17,928 nt of DNA from contig AXYY01000015.1 in the NCBI GenBank assembly GCA_000485475.1, positions 1-17,928 on the forward strand, written 5' to 3'. A program made the position numbers and the translations under genes. Shown here piece after piece: positions 7,597 to 15,171 of the stretch. The DNA comes from Candidatus Ancillula trichonymphae ImTpAt. Lineage in GTDB: Bacteria > Actinomycetota > Actinomycetes > Actinomycetales > Bifidobacteriaceae. The first letter of the stretch is position 1. Each line of letters starts with the position of its first letter. The notes beneath the pieces were generated by a model. That model made no database searches and was not told the origin of the DNA. It worked only from the letters and a program-made list of their open reading frames with translations.

Positions 7597-8937
7597 ATGA
7601 GTTTTGAAATAAACATTAAGGAACTGAATTGGGGCACGCTTGAAGTTGACGCCATGACAAAAAGTGAACTGGACAAATTGCTTCCACGTGCAGATTTCAG
7701 CTTAGAAACCGCACTTGAAGCCGTTCGCCCTATACTTGAACAAGTGAAGAGTAAAGGAGTTGCTGCACTTTACGAGTTTGCGAGACAATTCGACTCAGTT
7801 GAACAGGACCTCAAAAATGCAGGTTCTGGCATAAAAATTCCGCAAGATTATTTGAAGAAGTCCTGGAACAGTTTGAGCACTGAACTAAAGGATGCACTTC
7901 TTGAAGCAAGAGAGCGTATAACCACTGTACATTTGGCTCAAGTGCCAAGCGAATCTACAACTGAACTCGCAGAAGGTGCGGTGGTTCGCCAGAAGTGGTT
8001 CCCAATTGAGCGCGTTGGATTATACGTGCCTGGTGGACTTGCTGTGTATCCGAGTTCAGTGTTGATGAATGCGATTCCAGCAAAATGTGCGGGTGTTCAG
8101 GACCTGATTATTGCATCACCTCCGCAAAAAGAGTTCGGCGGTTACATCCACTCAACAATTGCAGCGGCTGCGTATCTCATGGACATTGATAATGTTTACG
8201 CGGTTGGTGGTGCGGGTGCGGTTGGCATGTTTGCATACGGAGTAGAGGGAGTTCCGCGCGTTGACACAATTACCGGGCCTGGAAATATCTATGTTGCTGC
8301 AGCAAAGCGGTTGGTTCAATCAAGTGTTGGAATTGATGCAGTTGCTGGTCCGACTGAAATTGCAATTATCGCCGATGACGGTGCGTCACCTGAGTTTTTG
8401 GCAGCTGATATGATTTCGCAGGCAGAACACGACTCACTAGCGGCCGCAGTTTTATTCACGGACTCCGAGAAACTTGCCAAGAACACAAGACTAGCTCTTT
8501 CTAGGCGTGCAGAAAAAACCAAACATCATGAACGCGTTAAGGTTGCTCTTGAGGGCGCGCAGAGCGCAATTATTGTGGTGAAATCACTTGATGATGCGGT
8601 AATTCTGGCGAATGCGTATGGTGCTGAACATCTTGAAATCCAGACCAAAAAGAACAAGGAGATTACTCAGCAAATCACGAATGCAGGTGCGATTTTTGTT
8701 GGCGCGTACTCGCCTGTACCTCTTGGTGACTACATCGGCGGTTCAAATCATGTCCTGCCAACCACTAACTCGTCTCGTTTTAGTTCTGGACTTGGAGTGC
8801 ACTCGTTCTTGCGCAGTGTTCAAGAAACTGAATATACTGAACACGCACTTGAAGTTGTTCGTGATAAACTTGTTTTAATCGCCAACGACGAGGATCTGCC
8901 AGCGCACGGGGAGGGGGTTCTCGCACGATTTAAGTAA
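7597..8937 (+). CDS. hisD: Histidinol dehydrogenase
   Basis: HisD carries out the last two steps of histidine synthesis, oxidising L-histidinol to L-histidine with two NAD+ and a zinc ion. The 446-residue protein has the family signature (VAGPTEIAIIADDGA, with GPGNIYVAAAKRLV just before it). The zinc and catalytic residues are in SQAEHDS, PLGDYIGGSNHVLPT and PAHGEGVLARFK at the very end. Length is normal. It sits 6 bases after gltA with the Shine-Dalgarno AGAAAGG inside the gltA end. No other his gene follows: hisC and hisB, which adjoin hisD in many actinobacteria, are absent, and the DNA beyond is degraded. Confidence 0.97.
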   Translation: MSFEINIKELNWGTLEVDAMTKSELDKLLPRADFSLETALEAVRPILEQVKSKGVAALYEFARQFDSVEQDLKNAGSGIKIPQDYLKKSWNSLSTELKDALLEARERITTVHLAQVPSESTTELAEGAVVRQKWFPIERVGLYVPGGLAVYPSSVLMNAIPAKCAGVQDLIIASPPQKEFGGYIHSTIAAAAYLMDIDNVYAVGGAGAVGMFAYGVEGVPRVDTITGPGNIYVAAAKRLVQSSVGIDAVAGPTEIAIIADDGASPEFLAADMISQAEHDSLAAAVLFTDSEKLAKNTRLALSRRAEKTKHHERVKVALEGAQSAIIVVKSLDDAVILANAYGAEHLEIQTKKNKEITQQITNAGAIFVGAYSPVPLGDYIGGSNHVLPTTNSSRFSSGLGVHSFLRSVQETEYTEHALEVVRDKLVLIANDEDLPAHGEGVLARFK

Positions 8938-10050
8938 ATTTAGGGCACTTTCTTTCATTATACAACATATTTTTATTCTACTGATTTTTTTACTGCGAGC
9001 GTGGCTCTACAACCTTGGTTTACTCCCCTAACTCGCTGTCTTTGATGGGACTTACTACATAAAAGATGCATACGCCTCAACAGTTGACCGGTTTCAGCCG
9101 CGAGTGGGATAAGGATGTTGACTTAAAAACCAAGGAGACTTAACTGAGGTATTTGCGCGCGGAGAGCATAAGCCGAACTTCGCGGTGCACCATTATTTGG
9201 TAAGACCGTGATTGCTGCTAGAATAGAACTCGCAGGTGTACACAATTCTTTCTCGTGGCGTATTTCAACTGCGGTCCTCGGGGATCCCCTTGCTTGTCTT
9301 GACAATGGCCGCCGCAAAACTACTCTTCTTGGCACTTCCGCGCGCAAATCATCAGGGTCTTGAAACGCGTATGTATTCCGCTGTCTTTTACACAAGTTTA
9401 CACATTAACTGCTGGACTTCTATTCTGTATTGACGGACAAGCAGTTGTTATATCTCGCATTTCATATATCAATACTGAAGTTCCACACACACCTCGCGAA
9501 AGTGCGCACGCATATTCAGCTAAAGCAGTTGGCTGATTGTTACAACTACGCCCCACTTTTTTATTATAAAACGCCTGATAACTGCGGAAGTTCTTAATGT
9601 TCGGTGCACACTCTTGGACTTGGAAATCCACTAATCTGATGGTTTGTTTGGTCGCACTTGCAGTTTTGGTGGCGGTAACTATTCTGCGACCAACGCTCAC
9701 GAAGTTCCTGTGCATTATGCCCGGTCGCGGCCGGTTACTTACCTTGGGTTTTACTGTATTCGAACTGCACAATCTTCACGTTCTACAGCGTCGTCTTCTG
9801 CCCATACATCACACGCTGACCATCTTCCTTTGTACTGCCGAACGCGCTACTTTGTGCGTCAACTCGCGAGTGCAGGCGTACATTCTTGCTCATTACCGCA
9901 ACTTTATATGTAATATTTTTAGCAATTTCAGCGTACTTCTACTCGGTTTGGACTGTGGTGGTATACATATTCCAAAAGAGCAGTGGCAACATTGCATGTG
10001 GTTGCAGAGCTGGATATAATCAGACTGGTTTTTCTGCGACTGCAGCGCTG
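8938..10050. other. 1.1-kb gap with no intact gene
   Basis: Between hisD and xseB, which converge, no reading frame looks like a real protein. Short sensible stretches occur in different + frames: DGTYYIKDAYASTVDRFQ near 9047-9100, GAPLFGKTVIAARIELAG from about 9184, and two better pieces between 9387 and 9790 listed separately. The base composition resembles the neighbouring genes and not an AT-rich spacer, which suggests decayed coding DNA. No tRNA, terminator or repeat was seen. Confidence 0.6.
9387..9790 (+). pseudogene. Possible decayed formylglycine-generating-enzyme-like (SUMF1 family) gene
   Basis: Two fragments in the same order as the family lie on +. The first (9387-9536, codons from 9387) ends ISYINTEVPHTPRESAHAYS and resembles the N-terminal 'FyIskxEVT' region. 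The second (about 9596-9790, one frame over) contains CSFGGGNYSATNAHEVPVHY followed by ARSRPVTYLGFYCIRTAQ, like the C-terminal 'RGGSW...ayR...P...GFRC.R' end of the domain. The middle, including the RLPTEAEWE motif, appears deleted, and stops interrupt both frames. The protein would be an FGE/EgtB/PvdO-type non-haem domain. The match is from motif memory and could be chance; a profile search across all frames would decide. Confidence 0.3.
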
Positions 10051-10281
10051 CTAACTGTTCCCTTTTGCCGCATCTTCAAGACTTTTTTGTGCATCTTCAA
10101 GACTTTTTTTGCAGTAGTTTGCGAGCGTGTTGCCCTCTTTCCACAATTTTAGCGACTCTTCAAGATTAACATTTTCTTCACTTTCTAACAGATTAACAAT
10201 TTCTAGCAATTTTTTACGAGCATCTTCGTATCCTAGTGTTTGAGTTGTTTCATCTTCACTTTTCACTTCTGGACTCCTCAT
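10051..10281 (-). CDS. xseB: Exodeoxyribonuclease VII small subunit
   Basis: XseB binds several-fold to XseA to form exonuclease VII, which trims single-stranded DNA from both ends. The 76-residue helical protein has the core GYEDARKKLLEIVNLLESEE, then NLEESLKLWKEGNTLANYC, typical of the family. Its start lies 26 bases inside the end of xseA in another frame, so the two are translationally coupled. A downstream GTG at codon 6 is an alternative start. The C-terminal helix contains a perfect in-frame doubling of KSLEDA-type heptads from a 21-base DNA duplication. It is the last gene of the pnt-xse operon. Confidence 0.93.
   Translation of the reverse strand: MRSPEVKSEDETTQTLGYEDARKKLLEIVNLLESEENVNLEESLKLWKEGNTLANYCKKSLEDAQKSLEDAAKGNS
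10071..10112 (-). repeat. 21-base tandem duplication inside xseB
   Basis: On the plus strand, CATCTTCAAGACTTTTTTGTG (10071-10091) is followed at once by a near-identical copy (10092-10112) differing only in the last bases. The duplication is in frame, adding one seven-residue turn (KSLEDAQ/KSLEDAA) to the C-terminal helix, so the gene stays open. Confidence 0.85.
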
Positions 10282-11533
10282 TTTTCTTCTTTTTTGAAAC
10301 TTCTACTTTGATGTTTTCAATTCGTGCACTAACTTCTCCGTCAGTAAACTGCACTAGTATGTTGTCATCGCACTTGAGTTGTGCGACTTTTGAAACAACC
10401 TTTCCCCTCTGCTGGACAATTGCGTAACCTCGCTTAAGTGTGCTTTTTGGATTCAGCGCCTGTAAATGCGTGTACACACTACTGAAACTACCAATTTCCC
10501 TCTCAATTCTACTTCTGTAGTTATACAAAAGTCTAGTTTTTTCTTGCTCAATTGTGCGAAGTTGTGGTTCAAAAATTGTGCTGATATTTTTTAAAACCGG
10601 TCTTGAAATCATATTGTCTAGAATTTGTTTCTCATTCTCAAGTTGATTATTAATCTTGAAGTACAACTGCATTTGTGCTTGTTTAACAAAATTTTGCTCG
10701 TCCTGAATTGATGGAACAATAGTCCTCGCCGCATCAGTTGGTGTTGACGCCCTGAAATCTACAACAAAATCAAGCAACGGAACATCACTCTCATGTCCAA
10801 TCGCTGAAACTGTTGGAGTTTGCACACTGTAAACTGTTCGTATCAACTCCTCGTTAGAAAATGGAAAAACGACCTCTTCAAGGGCGCCCCCACCTCGAGC
10901 GATAATAATAACTTCAACTTCTGAAATGTTATCAAGTTTTTCTACCGCACTACTGACCTCTTTTGGAGTTGCTGGAGAATTGCCGACACTTACTTCTCGA
11001 ATTATAAATCTTGCTGAGGGCCATCTGCGGCGGACATTTTGCAAAACATCATCTTTCGCCTGTGCATTTCTACCACAAATTAAACCAATTGTTGCAGGTA
11101 AGAACGGTAATTTTTTCTTGTGCTGACTATCGAAAAGCCCTTCTGACTGCAACTTTTCTTTCAACTCCTCAATTTTCTGCAGAATATCGCCAACTCCAAC
11201 TTCTCGAATATACATCAGCGACATTGTCAACTCACCTCGTTTAACCCAGAACTGTGGTTGTGCGCGAAAAACAACGTGCGTGCCCTCTTTTATCTTCTCC
11301 AGATCCTGCAAAATATCATCCAAAAAGGTGCTCGCGGGTAAAAATACTTCACTATTTAAGTCCTTCATCTTCAAATATGCGCCATGCGGATACTTTTTTA
11401 TGCTGACAACTTCGCCTTCAATCCATGCAGCTGGTGCGTTGGCAACGTGCATGGCGAACTTCCGTGAGTAGTAACTTACCGACCAAGGGTTATTAAAAGT
11501 ATTCTGATTCGCAGTTGGCAGTATATCTGACAT
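10256..11533 (-). CDS. xseA: Exodeoxyribonuclease VII large subunit
   Basis: XseA is the catalytic subunit of exonuclease VII and partners XseB. The 425-residue protein begins with an OB-fold single-strand-binding region (WIEGEVVSIKKYPHGAYLKM). The catalytic core follows, with IIIARGGGALEEVVFPFSNE, then VSAIGHESDVPLLDFVVDFR and ASTPTDAA, and then a long coiled-coil C-terminal half. The ATG at 11533 overlaps the pntB TGA by one base (TGATG). A GTG at 11536 just before it would add one residue. It ends in a Lys-rich stretch and overlaps xseB by 26 bases. Its place at the end of a transhydrogenase operon is unusual. Confidence 0.95.
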   Translation of the reverse strand: MSDILPTANQNTFNNPWSVSYYSRKFAMHVANAPAAWIEGEVVSIKKYPHGAYLKMKDLNSEVFLPASTFLDDILQDLEKIKEGTHVVFRAQPQFWVKRGELTMSLMYIREVGVGDILQKIEELKEKLQSEGLFDSQHKKKLPFLPATIGLICGRNAQAKDDVLQNVRRRWPSARFIIREVSVGNSPATPKEVSSAVEKLDNISEVEVIIIARGGGALEEVVFPFSNEELIRTVYSVQTPTVSAIGHESDVPLLDFVVDFRASTPTDAARTIVPSIQDEQNFVKQAQMQLYFKINNQLENEKQILDNMISRPVLKNISTIFEPQLRTIEQEKTRLLYNYRSRIEREIGSFSSVYTHLQALNPKSTLKRGYAIVQQRGKVVSKVAQLKCDDNILVQFTDGEVSARIENIKVEVSKKKKNEESRSEK

Positions 11534-13140
11534 CACAATTCTTTTACAGCAAGAACGACTTCAGCAACCATTTTTTTTGCATCACCGTATAACATGCTAG
11601 TTTGAGGCAACCCGTAGAGCTCATTTTCTATTCCGGCGTAACCTTTTCCTTGTCCTCGTTTAATTACAACAACAGTTTTCGCCTCATCAACGTTAAGAAT
11701 AGGCATACCACTAATTGAACTACCAGCTCGTCTCACCGCTGGATTGGTCACATCGTTCGCACCAACTACCAATGCAACATCTGTTTGCAAAAACTGCGAG
11801 TTTGCATCATCTAGATCTAACAACTTCTCGTAGGGAATGTTTGCCTCTGCAAGCAAAACATTCATGTGACCGGGCATGCGTCCTGCAACTGGATGAATTG
11901 CAAAAAGCACTTCCACGCCTTTACCCTCCAGAAGATTTGTTAATTCAGCGATCTCATGCTGTGCACCCGCAACTGCAAGTCCATATCCAGGTACGATCAC
12001 AACCCTCTTCGCATAAACCATCTGGATTGCTAAATCATCAGCAGAAGCTTCTTTCAGAGCTTGCGGCGAAGAACTAGAACTTACGTCAACTGCATCCACA
12101 CTGCTTCCAAATCCACCTGCTAGCACACTCACCAGCGAGCGGTTCATTGCTTTCGCCATGAGCTGAGAAAGTATTGCACCAGCCGCACCCACAAGGGCAC
12201 CTGCAACAACCATAATCACGTTGTTTATAACGAAACCAGTCATCGCAACTGCAGTTCCCGTACATGCATTCAGAACTGAAATCACAACAGGCATATCAGC
12301 GCCACCAATTGGTAGCACAAAAGTAACTCCAAGAATCAGTGCAAATACTGCAAGAAGTAAAACCAACACCCAAAGTGGTACGTGCGAACCAGCAAAAGAA
12401 GCAGGCAGTGGCATGTGCGTGCGCAAAGCCTCCGGCGCATTTCTGATAACAATCATCGTCCCAGTTACCAACACCCCTATTATGCAGAGTATGTTAATTA
12501 CGAAACTTCCCGGTATTTTTATAGCATTTCCGTTCAAAATTCCTTGCAATTTTCCTGCAGCGATTAACGAGCCTGTAAAAGTCACACATCCAATAAAAAT
12601 ACCTAAAACTGCGGTCAGTAGTGCAATATAGTCAACCTTACCTATCAACGCCAAATTATCTGGTGTGAACCGTAGAGAACTGTGAAGATCATTAATAACT
12701 TCAACAAACCCATGTACTTGACCATTTTTTGGAAAAGCTGCAGGTGTAGGATTGATAATATCATTGATAGCAACAAGTGCCGCTGCTCCTCCGCCCATAG
12801 TGTTGAAAAGTGACACAAGTTGCGGCATTGATGTCATCTTGGTGTTTCGACCAAGTAAAACCCCCAAAACCACACCAATTATACCACCAACGATTACCAA
12901 ATACAAACCAACCACATTTTCAAATTTACCGTATGCAGTTGTGAAAAATGCAACAATCACAGCTAGCAACATTCCAATTATCGAAACCTTATTACCTTTT
13001 TGTGCAGTTTTCGGCGAATTCATCAACCGAAGCCCCTGTATAAATAAAACAGCCGCAAGAACGTAAAAACCCCAAGATACTACCTCAAGGTTTTTATCTA
13101 AAAAGTCTGTCAAAAGATTAAAATTCGTTTTACTAGTCAT
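11533..13140 (-). CDS. pntB: Proton-translocating NAD(P) transhydrogenase, beta subunit
   Basis: PntB holds the membrane domain and the NADP(H)-binding domain III of the transhydrogenase that uses the proton gradient to reduce NADP+ with NADH. The 535-residue protein has about eight or nine hydrophobic membrane segments, followed by domain III with the motifs VIVPGYGLAVAGAQHEIAEL, FAIHPVAGRMPGHMNVLLAE, VALVVGANDVTNPAVRRAGS and YAGIENELYGLPQTSMLYGD. It is longer than many relatives (about 460-475), through a longer N-terminus and an extra stretch around FPKNGQVHGFVEVINDLH. Its start overlaps the pntAB stop by one base (TAATG), and its stop overlaps the xseA start. Confidence 0.96.
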   Translation of the reverse strand: MTSKTNFNLLTDFLDKNLEVVSWGFYVLAAVLFIQGLRLMNSPKTAQKGNKVSIIGMLLAVIVAFFTTAYGKFENVVGLYLVIVGGIIGVVLGVLLGRNTKMTSMPQLVSLFNTMGGGAAALVAINDIINPTPAAFPKNGQVHGFVEVINDLHSSLRFTPDNLALIGKVDYIALLTAVLGIFIGCVTFTGSLIAAGKLQGILNGNAIKIPGSFVINILCIIGVLVTGTMIVIRNAPEALRTHMPLPASFAGSHVPLWVLVLLLAVFALILGVTFVLPIGGADMPVVISVLNACTGTAVAMTGFVINNVIMVVAGALVGAAGAILSQLMAKAMNRSLVSVLAGGFGSSVDAVDVSSSSSPQALKEASADDLAIQMVYAKRVVIVPGYGLAVAGAQHEIAELTNLLEGKGVEVLFAIHPVAGRMPGHMNVLLAEANIPYEKLLDLDDANSQFLQTDVALVVGANDVTNPAVRRAGSSISGMPILNVDEAKTVVVIKRGQGKGYAGIENELYGLPQTSMLYGDAKKMVAEVVLAVKEL

Positions 13141-13508
13141 TAGTTACCTTTTGCTTGTGTTGTTTTAGTTACAATTTCAATGGAAATAGGTTCAGATGTA
13201 TTTTCCTTCAACTCCTCTGTTTCACTACTTTTTTTGGACTTGAACATGTCAAGCATTCTATCTGTTACGACGTACCCACCGACAACATTAACTGCTCCAA
13301 AAAGACTAGCCAAGAAAATAATAATTGCACTAGACGATGAATTTATATGTCCTCCCACTATTATGACACCAATCAAAACAACACCATGAATTGAATTTGC
13401 GCCAGACATTAAAGGTGTATGCAAAGTCGTCGGAACTCTTCCAATTATTGCAATTCCTATAATTAGTGCAAAAATAAAAAGTGTTACTGCAACTACTGCT
13501 GGGCTCAT
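13140..13508 (-). CDS. pntAB: NAD(P) transhydrogenase alpha subunit, membrane part (alpha-2)
   Basis: In the three-gene form of transhydrogenase, this short protein supplies the membrane helices that are fused to domain I in E. coli PntA. The 122-residue product has three clear hydrophobic helices (VAVTLFIFALIIGIAIIG, SIHGVVLIGVIIVGGHIN, AIIIFLASLFGAVNVVGG) and the motif TPLMSGANSIHG. A charged tail follows. A strong AAGGAGAGATAAA Shine-Dalgarno precedes the ATG at 13508, and 71 bases separate it from pntAA. Its TAA overlaps the pntB ATG. Confidence 0.95.
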   Translation of the reverse strand: MSPAVVAVTLFIFALIIGIAIIGRVPTTLHTPLMSGANSIHGVVLIGVIIVGGHINSSSSAIIIFLASLFGAVNVVGGYVVTDRMLDMFKSKKSSETEELKENTSEPISIEIVTKTTQAKGN

Positions 13509-13579
13509 TTTATCTCTCCTTCTTTATTGTTTTACTCTTTTATAACTACAAAATCATTCTTCTGTTCATCACCTCTTCT

Positions 13580-14743
13580 TTACGCACTTTCAAGTGTTAT
13601 AACCATACTCTTCGCAAGTTCATCTTCAGAGTCAATATTTACTACCAATTCGTCTTCAGTTTCTTTAATGAAGTGCAGTGCAATGTCCATGAAATTCTTA
13701 GCTAGTAGCGCTGATGAAGCCGCTGCAACCTCTGATGCCAAATCTGGTGCACCAATAATCTTCACATCTTTTATAACCACTATCTGATTTGGCTTCGAAC
13801 CTTCAATGTTTCCACCCTTATCTGATGCTGCCATGTCAACAATAACAGAACCAGACTTCATGTTTTGAACTCCCTGCATAGAAACAAATTCAGGTGGTGA
13901 GGAACCAGGAACTTGCGCAGTAGTAATTAAAATATCAAAACTACCTACTGCTTTGTCTGTCGCTTTTCTCTGAATTGCTAACTCTTCAGGTGTTAATTTT
14001 CGTGCAAGCCCACCAGCCCCTTGCTTTCGGTTAATTGACGAGAGAATTACTTTTTCTTCATCAGAAATGTAACTGAACAGATCTAAAAATCTGGCTCCTA
14101 ATGACAACACCTCTTCTTTAGCTTCTGGTCTAACATCAAATGCTGTAACAGCTGCTCCAAGTCTTTTAGCCGTTGCTATTGCTTGCAGTCCGGCTATTCC
14201 AGCTCCCAGGACCAGTACACTTGTTGGACGAATAGTTCCTGCGGCCGTTGTCAACATTGGAAAAATCTTCGAGAATTCTGCAGCAGCTGTTATAACCGCC
14301 TTGTATCCAGCAATAGAGCTCTGTGAAGTAAGTGCGTCCATAGACTGCGCATTCGACAATTTTCTTGGCAAATTGTTTATGTCCACTGCCTGAAAATTTT
14401 CTTTTTTTAATTCTTCAACTATTCCTTGATTTTTAGTAGAATTAAAAAAAGAAACAACTAGTGCTCCTTTTTTTATGCTCTTGATAATTCCTTGATCCGG
14501 CGTGTTGACCAATAGTAAAATATCTGCTCCTAATGCTTCATCTTGTGAAACTACCCTTGCTCCAACTTCTTTGTACTCTTCATTATAATTATACGAGGAA
14601 ACACCAGAATCTGTTTCTACCAAAAAATCCACTTTTCCTTCAAATCTACCAAGTATACTTTTAATAATCTGCGGCGTCAAAGCAACACGGCCCTCTGAAG
14701 CCTTTTTAGTCTTTTCGTTGATAATACCAATACTAATTGTCAT
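13580..14743 (-). CDS. pntAA: NAD(P) transhydrogenase alpha subunit, NAD(H)-binding part (alpha-1)
   Basis: This is the soluble domain I, which binds NAD(H) and passes hydride to domain III of PntB. The 387-residue protein has the Rossmann motif VLVLGAGIAGLQAIATAKRL (GAG about 180-182), the nucleotide-selecting AFDVRPEAKEEV, and the domain-closing GSVIVDMAASDKGGNIEG. The conserved NAD-binding loop reads LPRKLSNAQSMDALTSQ: Gln133 and Asp136 are present, but the usual Arg five residues before Gln is Lys128, with Arg one position earlier. The ATG at 14743 is fixed by a promoter -10 six bases upstream, giving a leaderless message. It is the first gene of the operon pntAA-pntAB-pntB-xseA-xseB. Confidence 0.96.
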   Translation of the reverse strand: MTISIGIINEKTKKASEGRVALTPQIIKSILGRFEGKVDFLVETDSGVSSYNYNEEYKEVGARVVSQDEALGADILLLVNTPDQGIIKSIKKGALVVSFFNSTKNQGIVEELKKENFQAVDINNLPRKLSNAQSMDALTSQSSIAGYKAVITAAAEFSKIFPMLTTAAGTIRPTSVLVLGAGIAGLQAIATAKRLGAAVTAFDVRPEAKEEVLSLGARFLDLFSYISDEEKVILSSINRKQGAGGLARKLTPEELAIQRKATDKAVGSFDILITTAQVPGSSPPEFVSMQGVQNMKSGSVIVDMAASDKGGNIEGSKPNQIVVIKDVKIIGAPDLASEVAAASSALLAKNFMDIALHFIKETEDELVVNIDSEDELAKSMVITLESA

Positions 14744-14749
14744 TTGTAT

Positions 14750-14758
14750 ATTATATCA
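14750..14758 (-). promoter_or_regulatory. Promoter of the pnt-xse operon (extended -10, leaderless)
   Basis: On the minus strand the bases read TGATATAAT, a perfect -10 with the extended TG motif. Six bases separate it from the pntAA ATG, so transcription should begin at the A of the start codon. No good -35 is visible at the expected spacing, which suits an extended -10 promoter. Confidence 0.7.
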
Positions 14759-14872
14759 TACTATACAATTTTTATTTACTAGATTTCTAACACACCTGTA
14801 AATCTTCATGTTATTGTTTTTATATGAATCATAATATTAAGTGTTGTGACTTTGTTATTTTCTCGTTTATAC

Positions 14873-14974
14873 TTTGATTTTGTTTAATAAAAAACATTTT
14901 TGTTTTTTACTTGTTTACTTGTTTTTTGATTTTGTTTAATAAAAAACATTTTTGTTTTTTACTTGTTTACTTGT
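14873..14974. repeat. Two perfect 50-base direct repeats, AT-rich
   Basis: Bases 14873-14922 are repeated exactly at 14925-14974 with two T's between (period 52). Each copy starts TTTGATTTTGTTTAAT and ends ACTTGTTTACTTGT. Each also contains a 7-base inverted repeat AAAAAAC/GTTTTTT around a six-base loop. The pair sits upstream of the pntAA promoter and about 160 bases before the promoter of the broken + strand gene. The surrounding 14760-15130 is very AT-rich and holds no gene. Confidence 0.85.
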
Positions 14975-15133
14975 CTGTATGGATTACTTTTTTAACATAA
15001 ATACATCCATGATTTTCATAGCTTTTACAATGTTTCATTCGTGATTAAATGCCCGTTATATATGGTATTGAATATAAAAATAGACTTTAAGTTATTTAAT
15101 GATAAAATATGAACATCAGAAATTATAAACATA

Positions 15134-15142
15134 TGATATAAT
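15134..15142 (+). promoter_or_regulatory. Promoter-like extended -10 upstream of a broken gene
   Basis: TGATATAAT at 15134-15142 is an extended -10 box. A Shine-Dalgarno-like AAAAGGGA lies near 15160-15167, with an ATG at 15172. Both face the frameshifted reading frame that follows and appear to be its original expression signals. Confidence 0.5.
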
Positions 15143-15171
15143 GCCTAATAGATATAATAAAAAAGGGAACT

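Noticed and set aside
9398..10019. Long open frames on both strands in the hisD-xseB gap
   Set aside because: They overlap each other, lack ribosome-binding sites, and have low-quality composition rich in Cys and His; no family is recognisable.
8938..10050. tRNA gene in the large gap
   Set aside because: No GGTTCGAATCC-like T arm or cloverleaf pairing was found.
14873..14974. CRISPR array
   Set aside because: Only two copies with a 2-base gap, no spacers, and no cas genes.
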